From Azolla caroliniana (Eukaryota > Polypodiophyta): 64,000 bases of DNA. The stretch covers positions 11,036,001 through 11,100,000 of the forward strand of contig JBHGNT010000018.1 of the NCBI GenBank assembly GCA_043228905.1, in the 5' to 3' direction. Shown one piece after another: positions 1-7,737 of this stretch (positions within the stretch are counted from its first letter, which is position 1; the number at the start of each line of letters is the position of its first letter). A program made the position numbers and the translations under genes. The notes beneath the pieces are model-generated. The model searched no databases and was not told the DNA's origin. It saw only the letters and a program-made list of their open reading frames with translations.

Positions 1-1
1 A

Positions 2-2560
2 GTTCGAATGTGCACACTACCACAAGGAGCGACAAACTCGGTTGCACATATGATGAACGCGATGAACAAGGTGCTTCGAGATTGCATCCCGGAGGTAACG
101 ATGCCGTTTCTAGATGACATTCCGATGAAAGGATGCGCGGTGGAAGAAAAAGATGAGACTATGGATGATCGGGGATGCCGAAAGTTCGTGGTCGACCATA
201 TTCATGATTGCGAGAAAGTGTTGCGAAAGCTAGAAGATGTGCACCTAACACTTTCCGGGGAGAAATCGGCATTCGGGCAAGAAGAAATATTGGTGGTCGG
301 ACATCTATGTGGACCCTACGGCCGAAGACCGTCACCAACAAAGATCGATGCGATTCAAGCTATGAAGGAAGTATGTGAGTCAACATCGGAAGTCCGAAGG
401 TTTCTGGGTGCGTGTGCATTCTATCACATATGGATTCCGCACTATGCACATATAGCGGACCCGCTCTATCACTTGTTGCGGAAAGGTAAGAAATTCGAGT
501 GGAAACCGGAACACATTAAAGCCATGAGGAAGCTCAAGAAGATACTATGGAGGGAGGAATCACTTAAGAAGCCAAGCTACGAGCGGCCAATCATAGTAAC
601 GGTTGATACAAGTCCAACCGGTATCGGGTGGGTCATCAATCAAGCCGACTCGGATGGTTCGCGGTATCCGATCCGATTTGGAGCAAAGGTCCTCAACGAA
701 AGGCAACGCGGATATGCACAAGTCAAAAGAGAATTGTGGGGAGTCGTGTCGGCGATAAAATCGGATCGGGATTATTTGATCGGAGCTGAAGTGGTGATCG
801 AGACGGATTGTCTTCCGATACTCGGGATGATGCGGTGTTGTACGATACCGGATGTGGCTATGCTAAGGTGGATTGCATATGTCAAGTCACTTAATCCGGA
901 GGTTCGACACATCTCGGGGAAGGACAACGCGGTAGCGGACATGTTATCAAGGGCGCGGTTTGAAGACGACATAACCGAATCAGATAATGAAGAAGTTTCC
1001 GAAGACTACTTCACGTCAGAACACATATGCCGAGTGAACGTGATCCGAGAATTCCGGGAAGAAGAATACGAGGGGGAAACCTTGATGATCAGGAAGATGC
1101 TACAAGAGGTCGAGGATTCAACCAATGATAAAGAAAGGAGAGCCGAGATCCGAAGGAAGAAGAGGCAAGTCCAAAAGTTCTTCTTGGAAAACGGTTTAAT
1201 ATGGAGGACGCCGAAAAGACCGGATGGGATACCACTTCGAGTAGTCGGGACGAAAGAGCAACGAAACCGGATAATGTCCGAGTTCCACGAATCCGATTGG
1301 GCTGGACATCGAGGAACATGGGCAACTTTTGTGAAAATCAAGCAAAGATATTGGTGGAAGAACATGTATAAAGATGTCGCGGAGTTCACAGAAAGCTGCG
1401 AGAAATGTCAAGTCTACTCCGGGGTCCGACACCGAGATGAGCTGCATCCGACATTCTCACCGACAATCAACTTCAAGTGGATGGTCGACATTGTAGCTAT
1501 GCCGACCGGGATTGGACAAAAGAAATACTTGGTGTTAGCTCGAGAAGATCTCACAAACCAAGTTGAAGGTCGAGCGCTTCGGAGGAAAACGTGTGCCGCG
1601 GTGTGCCAATTTCTTTTGGAAGAAGTGTTTTGTAGGTACGGCTGCGTAGGACAAGTGATTGCGGACCGGGGAGAACTCGACTCGGACAAAGCTAGGGGAT
1701 TCTTCGCCAAACATGGAGTTCGGTTAACGTTGACAACGGCCTACAATCCGGAGGCCAACGGGAAGATCGAACGAGGACATAGTCCGATCGTGAAAGCACT
1801 TGCGAAGGCATGCGACGGAAGGGTGAAGGATTGGCCACAAATGCTTCCGTATGCACTATGGGCGGATCGGACGACGCATAGCTCCGTGACCGGTTACATG
1901 CCGGCAGAACTCATGACCGGACAAGCACCGGTAATGCCAACGGAAACCGCAATCGCGACATGGACAATACTACCGTGGAAGGAAGAGATGAGTCGGGAAG
2001 AACTACTAGCGGTCCGGATACGACAACTGGAGGGAAGACCGAAAGATGTAGCGGAAGCGTCACGCCGACAACAAGAAGCACGGTTCCGGAACAAAAGCCG
2101 GTTTGACACAAAGCACCGACTACGACCGAGGAGGATTGAAGAAGGAGATTGGGTGATCGTCTATGATAGTAGCTTGGACCATCAACATACAACGATGCGG
2201 AAATTCGCGAAAAGGTGGTTCGGGCCGTACGAGGTTCGGAAGGTCTTCGACAACGGGACGTACCGACTGTCCGAGTTGGATGGAACAATACTACGAGTGC
2301 CTATAGCCGGGAAGCGGGTGAAGATTTTCAAGAAGCGGACCGACGACAAACCTTATGTGATCCAAGTCGAGGCCGACAACGAGGAGCAATCGGACGAAGA
2401 CCACAATGATGCGGGAAGCGAAGAAAGTGGATTACAACTCATAGTCGACATAAGGGGAGAATCGGAGGAAGCTTCGGATGAAGACGGATACGAAGAATCA
2501 AGAACTTCGGCACATACCGGAGGATGTGCGGGTTTGGAGGGGGCGAGTGTCGTAGTGTAG
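2..2560 (+). CDS. Ty3/gypsy polyprotein, C-terminal part (RT-RNase H-integrase)
   Basis: The frame is open from the window edge, so the N-terminus (gag, protease, RT fingers) is missing and the first Met at 8 is not a true start. Residues below count from that Met. The RT catalytic motif is FLDD (D36, D37) rather than YxDD. RNase H starts near residue 198 (VTVDTSPTGIGW). The HHCC zinc-binding domain of integrase lies near 425-470 (HESDW..., CEKCQ). The integrase triad is D494 (WMVDIV), D553 (ADRGEL) and E588 (GKIERGH), the last two 35 residues apart. A GPY/F-type module follows near 740 (WFGPYEV). The tail is acidic, and the stop codon (2558-2560) lies 10 bases inside the LTR. No frameshift or stop is visible, so this piece could still be functional. 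RT and integrase wording recalls fungal and bryophyte gypsy elements more than common angiosperm clades (from memory). Confidence 0.93.
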   Translation, partial: VRMCTLPQGATNSVAHMMNAMNKVLRDCIPEVTMPFLDDIPMKGCAVEEKDETMDDRGCRKFVVDHIHDCEKVLRKLEDVHLTLSGEKSAFGQEEILVVGHLCGPYGRRPSPTKIDAIQAMKEVCESTSEVRRFLGACAFYHIWIPHYAHIADPLYHLLRKGKKFEWKPEHIKAMRKLKKILWREESLKKPSYERPIIVTVDTSPTGIGWVINQADSDGSRYPIRFGAKVLNERQRGYAQVKRELWGVVSAIKSDRDYLIGAEVVIETDCLPILGMMRCCTIPDVAMLRWIAYVKSLNPEVRHISGKDNAVADMLSRARFEDDITESDNEEVSEDYFTSEHICRVNVIREFREEEYEGETLMIRKMLQEVEDSTNDKERRAEIRRKKRQVQKFFLENGLIWRTPKRPDGIPLRVVGTKEQRNRIMSEFHESDWAGHRGTWATFVKIKQRYWWKNMYKDVAEFTESCEKCQVYSGVRHRDELHPTFSPTINFKWMVDIVAMPTGIGQKKYLVLAREDLTNQVEGRALRRKTCAAVCQFLLEEVFCRYGCVGQVIADRGELDSDKARGFFAKHGVRLTLTTAYNPEANGKIERGHSPIVKALAKACDGRVKDWPQMLPYALWADRTTHSSVTGYMPAELMTGQAPVMPTETAIATWTILPWKEEMSREELLAVRIRQLEGRPKDVAEASRRQQEARFRNKSRFDTKHRLRPRRIEEGDWVIVYDSSLDHQHTTMRKFAKRWFGPYEVRKVFDNGTYRLSELDGTILRVPIAGKRVKIFKKRTDDKPYVIQVEADNEEQSDEDHNDAGSEESGLQLIVDIRGESEEASDEDGYEESRTSAHTGGCAGLEGASVVV
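2536..2547 (+). promoter_or_regulatory. polypurine tract of element A
   Basis: Purine-rich GGAGGGGGCGAG lies directly before the TG of the 3' LTR, where plus-strand DNA synthesis is primed. It is also translated as part of the polyprotein. Confidence 0.75.
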
Positions 2561-2626
2561 GTTGCACACTATGCGGAAATTATATTTTTGTCCCTCCGGA
2601 TAGAGAATGGAGTGCTCGGGGAGAAC

Positions 2627-2742
2627 CGGAAGAAAACGGCATACCGGCAAGGAGGAAAAACGGCATACCGGCAAGCATACCGGCAAGGAGGAAAACGGCA
2701 TACCGGCAAGGAGGAAAAACGGCATACCGGCAAGGAGGAGCC
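2627..2742 (+). repeat. minisatellite inside LTR A
   Basis: About five tandem, partly incomplete copies of a roughly 24-bp unit containing CGGCATACCGGCAAGGAGG. It is absent from the related solo LTR at 46053-46815, so it arose after the two diverged. Confidence 0.85.
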
Positions 2743-2798
2743 GGATAAAGAGACATAAATGTAAAAAGAAGGGAAATACTCACTACTGCGCAGGGCGT

Positions 2799-2851
2799 GA
2801 TTCGAACTCTGCACCTCCACATTGACAAACCCTAACCTTACCATTACATTA
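2799..2851 (-). other. tRNA-like A/B-box module in LTR A
   Basis: On the minus strand there is an A-box-like TAATGTAATGGTAAGG (2836-2851) followed by a B-box-like GAGTTCGAATC (2799-2809). The same pair, closer to consensus, occupies the same place in the solo LTR at 46166-46219. No complete cloverleaf is claimed; a tRNA-derived SINE fossil is the simplest reading. Confidence 0.5.
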
Positions 2852-2981
2852 AATTATCTTAAGTGTTTTAAATATAGATTTAATATGTATAAGACCTTTA
2901 TTTATGCATACCTTTATTAAAAGGTAAATCGTGTATTTCTTTAATATATGAAAAAGAAAAAACACGAGACACTAAAAATAA

Positions 2982-3006
2982 CTCATGCACATCTAGCGTG
3001 CATGAG
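2982..3006. other. 9-bp perfect inverted repeat in LTR A
   Basis: CTCATGCAC (2982-2990) and GTGCATGAG (2998-3006) flank a 7-base loop. The whole unit is unchanged in the solo LTR at 46356-46380, although the surrounding sequence differs. CATGCA is also the RY core bound by plant B3 factors (known for that motif, not shown here). Confidence 0.7.
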
Positions 3007-3110
3007 CCCTATACTTAGGAAATAAAAAAGCATCACATGCACATTTAGTGGACATGAACACTTTTTGTAAAAATAAAAAAGCATGAAGCCATGCTTAGCT
3101 CTTCCTTCCT

Positions 3111-3118
3111 TATATAAG
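3111..3118 (+). promoter_or_regulatory. TATA box of LTR A
   Basis: TATATAAG precedes GGAGAG in the middle of the LTR, as expected for the U3 promoter. The solo LTR has the same sequence at 46491-46498. Confidence 0.7.
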
Positions 3119-3182
3119 GAGGAGAGAAATATGTAAAGGGTTGTTGATTTTTGGATTAAGAATTAATCAATAGAAAAATTAT

Positions 3183-3267
3183 TCGTGGGATTCACGATTT
3201 ATACATCTACTTCTCTCTTAACACCCTAAGTACCAATTAATATAGTATACTCGTGTGATTCACGAGT
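3183..3267 (+). other. tandem hairpins in the R/U5 region of LTR A
   Basis: Two stem-loops downstream of the TATA box share a five-base loop. TCGTG-ggatt-CACGA lies at 3183-3197 (5-bp stem), and ACTCGTG-tgatt-CACGAGT lies at 3249-3267 (7-bp stem). The second has a covarying counterpart at 46610-46628. These would lie in the 5' leader of the element RNA. Confidence 0.65.
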
Positions 3268-3393
3268 TTCTTATCTTTCTCTTTGCTATTTACTCATAAT
3301 TAATCTCTATCTCACGAACTCCTTTCTCCTAGTCCAAGACCTCTGTGGTTCCCACCCGACTCACGCAACGATCCGGAGCCGAAAGGCACGACA

Positions 3394-3554
3394 CAGTCGG
3401 GAAGTCTTTGTGTGTCAATTGCGTCATTTGCTCCTTCGACATAGCTCCAGTAACCGTGCCCAAGTAGGTACTGGTGCATTTTGTAGGACCAAGATGTGTA
3501 GTTGGTTCTGTCGAGCTTCTTTGTCGGAAGCGAGCTAGCCATTCCTCTGTCCAT
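3394..3554 (-). pseudogene. copia gag N-terminus (element J), interrupted
   Basis: The start codon at 3554 opens a gag N-terminus beginning MDRGMASSLPTKKLDRTNY, followed by the W-SYKMHQYLLG region seen in B gag (58957 leftward). A small deletion near 3410 shifts the frame relative to B, and gypsy A cuts the gene after about 50 codons. Gag would form the particle shell; this piece cannot. Distance from the PBS and the close match to B, G and D gag support the start. Confidence 0.85.
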
Positions 3555-3624
3555 CGGTTTTCTTGTTCTTGTTCGTTGGTTTTTCCTTCAAGCAAAGTCG
3601 ATTGCAGAGGTTTTCAACACTCGC

Positions 3625-3636
3625 GCTCTGATACCA
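3625..3636 (-). promoter_or_regulatory. primer binding site of copia J (initiator Met tRNA)
   Basis: The minus strand reads TGGTATCAGAGC, complementary to the 3' end of plant initiator tRNA-Met. It directly abuts the LTR at 3637. Confidence 0.9.
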
Positions 3637-4050
3637 TGAAAAGAATGGCGTGCTGAAGTAATATAGGAAACCGAACAACAGAAAACGCAGGTTTAATGGA
3701 AAGCTTAGGTTTGCACAGTACGCATGGGAGAGAGAGAGAGAGAGAGTAAAAACTAGAACTATATTCAAAATAATACTCAATCTGTACATCGTGTGTGTTC
3801 AATGAACTCTTTTATACAAGTCCTTTTCAGACTGACAAAAGTACTAACAGTACTTCAATGCTCATTAAGGAGCCCCTACACTAACTCCCAAATATATTCC
3901 TTGTGGAATATCTTTCCGATGGCCTCACGGTTTCTGCACCGATCCGGCCTTCCTATGCACCGGTCTGCGTACCGGTATCGATCCGTCCCAACCGATCCGG
4001 TCCTCGGCTTGCTCAGCCGATCCGGCCGACGTTGAGCTTGTCTCTCAACA
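3637..4050 (-). repeat. 5' LTR of copia J
   Basis: About 414 bp, matching the 453-bp LTRs of copia B (53732-54184 and 59030-59482) throughout, with internal deletions. It contains a (GA)n run at 3727-3746. Right edge TCTCTCAACA at 4050. Confidence 0.88.
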
Positions 4051-4365
4051 CGTCCCATACCACCGTCGTGGCGTCGAGTCGTACCTGGTGCTGGCGCGCT
4101 CGCTACAAGAGTTGACCCACCACAAGACAGAGTCTCGACGTAGTCAACAAGGTACTGAAATGAGGGTAGCTAGGCTTCTATTTATAGCGATACCCAAGGC
4201 CCCCAGCCATGTTCACACTTGGCCTAATGGGTTGTCTCAATCCCGAGGATTTAAAAGTAATCCTCCCCTTCTTTACACTCTCGTTTAACCCTCACACTTA
4301 TCCACGTGTATAGAATACTACAGTAAATTCTCACCACGGGATATTATATGGTCATGCCCGTAACA
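4051..4365 (-). repeat. 3' LTR of chromovirus I, cut by copia J
   Basis: On the minus strand it begins TGTTACGGGCATGACC at 4365, right after the purine tract GAGGGGGAGTA (4366-4376). A minus-strand TATA-like CTATAAATAG lies near 4172-4181. Copia J interrupts the far end. The first five bases (cgtcc) should be the J target duplication. Confidence 0.75.
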
Positions 4366-5403
4366 TACTCCCCCTCTTTAAAACATTGCACTCTTGCAAT
4401 GGAAAGTTAGGGAAGTTAGTTTTGAGAGTATTTTCGCGTTCCCATGTGGCATCTTTTATTGATTTATCCATTGATTTTATTTTAAATTCTCAGATTTCTT
4501 TAGTACGTAATTTTTTTGTTTTAACATCGAGAATTCATGTGGTTTAGAAGATAAATCTTCAGAAGTAACCAGAGTGTCAGTTGTAACTGTATTGTTGCCA
4601 GAACCTAGAAGTTCTTTTAGACGACTCACATGAAAGACTGGATGAATTCCAATACCATCGGGAAGAGCGAGACGATAGGCTAATGACCCAATGCGTTTGA
4701 GGACTATAAAAGGTCCACAAAACCGTGGGGCCAACTTAGTGCACTTACCCGTAGACAATGTCTTAGAATTGTGAGGTACACGTAAAAATACCTTCTGTCC
4801 AAGGTTCAATACACGAGGTTGCCTATGATGATCGGCATAAAAACACGCTCTATCTTGAGCTATTTTTATATTATCTCGTGCAATATGCAACATATCTTGC
4901 ATATCCCGAAGAAAGTTTTGTGTACTTCGCAACTCATCATGATGTATATTAATATCAATCGGGGCTCGTGGCTAAAAACCATACATCAACATAAAAGGAC
5001 ATATCCTTGGAGCTGTTATAAGCAAACTCCAAAATTGGGAGATAATGTTCTCAATAATTTGATTTACTCATTCTGTTTATCCATCGGATTGAGGGTGATC
5101 TGTGGAGCTCATGCTCAACATAGTTTCTAACTTCTTAAAGAATTGCGTCCAGAAGTCACTAGTAAATTTTGGATCTCGATCACTGACGATATCCATCAGT
5201 AACCCATAAAAACGAAATAACTCATCAACGAATTGGTAAGACAATTCAAGAGCTGTTACCGTGGTTTTAGTAGCAATAAGTCTGGCCATTTTAGTTAGTC
5301 TATCAACCACAACCCAAATGGCATCATGGCCTTTTTGGGTGCGAGGAAGGCTAACAATAAAATCCATGGATATACTTTCCCACTTATTATTGGGAATGTC
5401 CAA
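4366..5403 (-). pseudogene. chromovirus I integrase core, GPY/F module and chromodomain-like tail
   Basis: Integrase joins element DNA to the host. The first Asp lies in SMDFIVSLP (near 5360) and the second in VSDRDPKF (near 5170). The Glu region is PQSDG-stop-TE-stop-VNQ (5065-5090), where the family norm is PQSDGQTERVNQ; both stops are C-to-T changes of CAA and CGA. The C-terminal part (4477-4932) has a GPF motif (RFCGPFIVLKRIG) and HPVFHVSRL. Downstream (4385-4530) a tail ending in DATWE resembles the chromodomain remnant of plant chromoviruses, which is thought to guide insertion into heterochromatin. Several stops make it non-functional. Confidence 0.85.
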
Positions 5404-5415
5404 GGGATGTAAAAG

Positions 5416-7109
5416 TCATGCGGCTTTAAGTCGCTCGGCTTTGTTAACCTGACATTGGTGACATTTAGTCACATAGATATGTATGTCAGGGCGCATCTTA
5501 GGCCAATAGAATTGAGTGGAGATGAGAACGAGTGTACGATGTATTCCAGGGTGCCCTGCTGAGGGTGCGTCATGGCTTTCAAAAAGAATTCTCTTTTTGA
5601 CCTCAGGCAAATCTGGAACACAAACCTTCCCATTACGGTAGAGCAGACCGTTAGCAATGTGGAAGTATTCCTTCGAGGATGTGGTGGTGTCAGTTCTAGA
5701 CCCAACTCTTGCCCAGCATTTTGCGAAATAACTGTCATAAGGATACTTTCCTCGAAGGTGATCATAAAGATCTGATGTTATTTCAGTGAAGCTAAGCATG
5801 TTAACTTCACGGATGCGACTTAGTGCATCAGCGACAGTGTTCACGGAACCTTTACGATATCGTATGGAAAAATCAAAGTCCTACATGAGATCAGCCCATC
5901 GTGCCTTACAACCTTTCAAGTCTAGTTGGTCACAAAAATATTTTGAAGGACTCGTGGTCCGTAATTACCACAAAGCGATTTCCATAAAGATAATGGCGCC
6001 ATGTTTTGAGCGCATGTATAACTACAAATAATTCCTTTTCTTAAACGGTATACTGACATTGAGCAGAATCAAGTTTCTTACTCTCGAATGCTATTGGTTT
6101 ACCATCTTGATATAAGACATCACCTATAGCATAATCGCTTGCATCGGTTTCAACCTCAAAAGGTTTTGAAGGATCGGGTAAAAGAAGTGAAGGAGCCTTG
6201 CACACCAGGTCCTTCAGTTCCTTAAAGGCAAGGTCTTGTGTAGCATTCCAGACAATAGGTTTTGTAGGCTTACGCGTTTGACCTTTTAAAAGATCAGTAA
6301 ACGACGTCGTCAATTGGGAGTAATTACGAAGTGATTTTTGCAAAAACCCGACAAAACCAAGGAATGATCGAACTTCTCGAATATTCCGAAGAGTGGGCGA
6401 AAGCTTGATTTTCTCGATGCGAGAAGGATCAATTTCAACTCCTCGTTCGGTTATGAGATGTCCAAGATAAGTAAATGATTTCTTGAAGAACTCACATTTT
6501 GAGATCTTCGCATAAAATTGTTTGTCACACAATGTTTGTAAAACAAAGCGGACATGTTTAGCATGTTCTTGTAATGTACAACTATAAACTAAAATATCAT
6601 CCAAGAAAATAACGACAAATTTTCCAAGTTGTTCTCGGAAAATGTCATTCATTTCTTGTTGAAATGTAGCCGGAGCATTGGTTAAACCAAAACGCATAAC
6701 CAAAAACTCACAATGGCCATAGTGCATACGAAATGCCGTTTTAGGAACATTGTCCTCATTTATACGAATTTGATGGTAGCCAGTACGGAGATCAAGTTTC
6801 GTAAAATACCGAGCTCGCTGGAGACGGTCAATTAGATCGCCAGCCCGAGGCAATGGATACAAATTCTTGATCATCACTTTATTCAAGCGTCGGTAATTAA
6901 TACACATACGCCATGTGCCCTCTTTCTTTTTAACCAAGAGAACTGGTGCACCCTATGGAGATTTACTATAACGTATATAACCCATTCGTAAATAGTCCTT
7001 GAGTTGCTTAGATACCTCATCCTCTTCGAATCGACTTAAGCGATAAGGAGGTATACTTATAGGTGCAATGCCAGGTACAATATCTATACGATGGTCTATA
7101 TTACGTTTA
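5416..7109 (-). pseudogene. chromovirus I RT, RNase H and integrase zinc domain
   Basis: From right to left: the RT N-terminus (IDHRIDIVPG, YRLSRFEEDE) directly abuts copia H. An in-frame stop follows at about 6957 (SKSP-stop-GAPVLL). RT proper is open from 6937 to 6041, with the catalytic FLDD in VIFLDDILVYS near 6610. RNase H starts with FEVETDASDYAIG and meets a stop after QCQYTV near 6040; more stops lie in 5850-6040. The zinc-binding domain of integrase (HDAPSAGHPG, CHQC) lies at 5416-5700. The gene is clearly dead. Continuity with the protease part at 12420 across H is exact. Confidence 0.88.
7105..7109. repeat. target-site duplication of copia H, left copy
   Basis: GTTTA, repeated at 12420-12424. 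Confidence 0.93.
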
Positions 7110-7707
7110 TGTTGGGATTTCGGTCCCTCCGGATGGGATGTCCGGAGATGAATGACGGCAAGCCCGGTTGCGGTTACGGAACCGGAGGATGAAGAGTACC
7201 CGGCTACGGAGCCGGATGATGAAGACCCCGGCTACGGAGCCGGATGATGAATGTACCCGGAGAGAGATCCGGATGCGGGGACATATTTGTGAATATGTTT
7301 GCCAAGGGCCCTTGAGGCTATATTTGTAAATAGCCCGAAAGTCATATGTGTATAAATATGACTTAGGGCAAACAGTTGTTGTTGTTGCTCACATTTTCTG
7401 TTTTCACTTAGAGGGAGTGAAGAGAGCAGCCGAGAGAGAGATAGAGAGAGAGACGAAGAGGTCGTTGCCTCTGTGTATTACCGCCGACTGTGGCGAAGAC
7501 AGTGAGCTCAAGGTTGTCGCCTTGTAGCTTCACCATTGTACATCTCTGTTTATAGTGATAGTTGGAGTTTGAGGACTCCCGTGGTTTTTCCCATTTAGGG
7601 TTTTCCACGTAAAACATCCTGTGTACTCTTCTCTCTATTGTCTTCGTGCATTTTGTTTCTGTGAGTTGATCCTATTCCTCGGTTGTGGCCGAGCACTGTG
7701 TTTAACA
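7110..7707 (+). repeat. 5' LTR of copia H
   Basis: Begins TGTTGGGATTTCGG and ends GTTTAACA. It includes a short tandem CCGGCTACGGAGCCGGATGA repeat and the downstream signals CGAGAGAGAGATAGAGAG. The related LTR at 31208 has an expanded version of this tandem repeat. Confidence 0.95.
7351..7358 (+). promoter_or_regulatory. TATA box of LTR H
   Basis: TATAAATA lies in mid-LTR, followed by GACTTAGGGCAAAC. The 3' copy is identical. The related inserted LTR keeps TATAAATATGAC near 31581. Confidence 0.65.
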
Positions 7708-7709
7708 AG

Positions 7710-7721
7710 TGGTATCAGAGC
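7710..7721 (+). promoter_or_regulatory. primer binding site of copia H (initiator Met tRNA)
   Basis: TGGTATCAGAGC lies two bases after the LTR end. Confidence 0.95.
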
Positions 7722-7737
7722 AACGGTAACACAGAAA

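Larger units (their letters stand above)
1..3393 (+). mobile_element. Ty3/gypsy element A, 3' portion, truncated by window edge
   Basis: The 3' part of a Ty3/gypsy element: RT, RNase H and integrase in one open frame, a purine tract at 2536-2547, then a complete 3' LTR ending at 3393. It is inserted in the gag of copia J; the base after the LTR begins the expected 5-bp target repeat (cagtc, 3394-3398), whose partner lies outside the window. A solo LTR of the same family lies at 46053-46815, and K (13972-21495) encodes a related polyprotein. Confidence 0.9.
2548..3393 (+). repeat. 3' LTR of gypsy element A
   Basis: 846 bp, beginning TGTCGTAGTG and ending GGCACGACA. Boundaries are supported by the homologous solo LTR at 46053-46815, which has the same termini and its own TSD. 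It contains a GGAGG-AAAAACGGCATACC minisatellite, an antisense tRNA-like module, a CTCATGCAC hairpin, a TATA box and a series of small stem-loops, all listed separately. Confidence 0.9.
3394..4050 (-). mobile_element. Ty1/copia element J, 5' end only (gag start, PBS, 5' LTR)
   Basis: A minus-strand copia element of the same subfamily as B. Reading leftward there is the 5' LTR (4050-3637), a PBS, and the start of gag, which is cut at 3394 by insertion of gypsy A. The rest of J lies beyond the left edge of the window. Its own target is the 3' LTR of chromovirus I. Confidence 0.88.

Noticed and set aside
2799-2851. Functional tRNA gene
   Set aside because: The acceptor and anticodon stems do not form a convincing cloverleaf; only A and B boxes are recognisable.
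4051-4365. Pairing of this LTR with 13680-13971 as the two LTRs of chromovirus I
   Set aside because: Position fits, but I found no convincing sequence match; even the first 15 bases differ.
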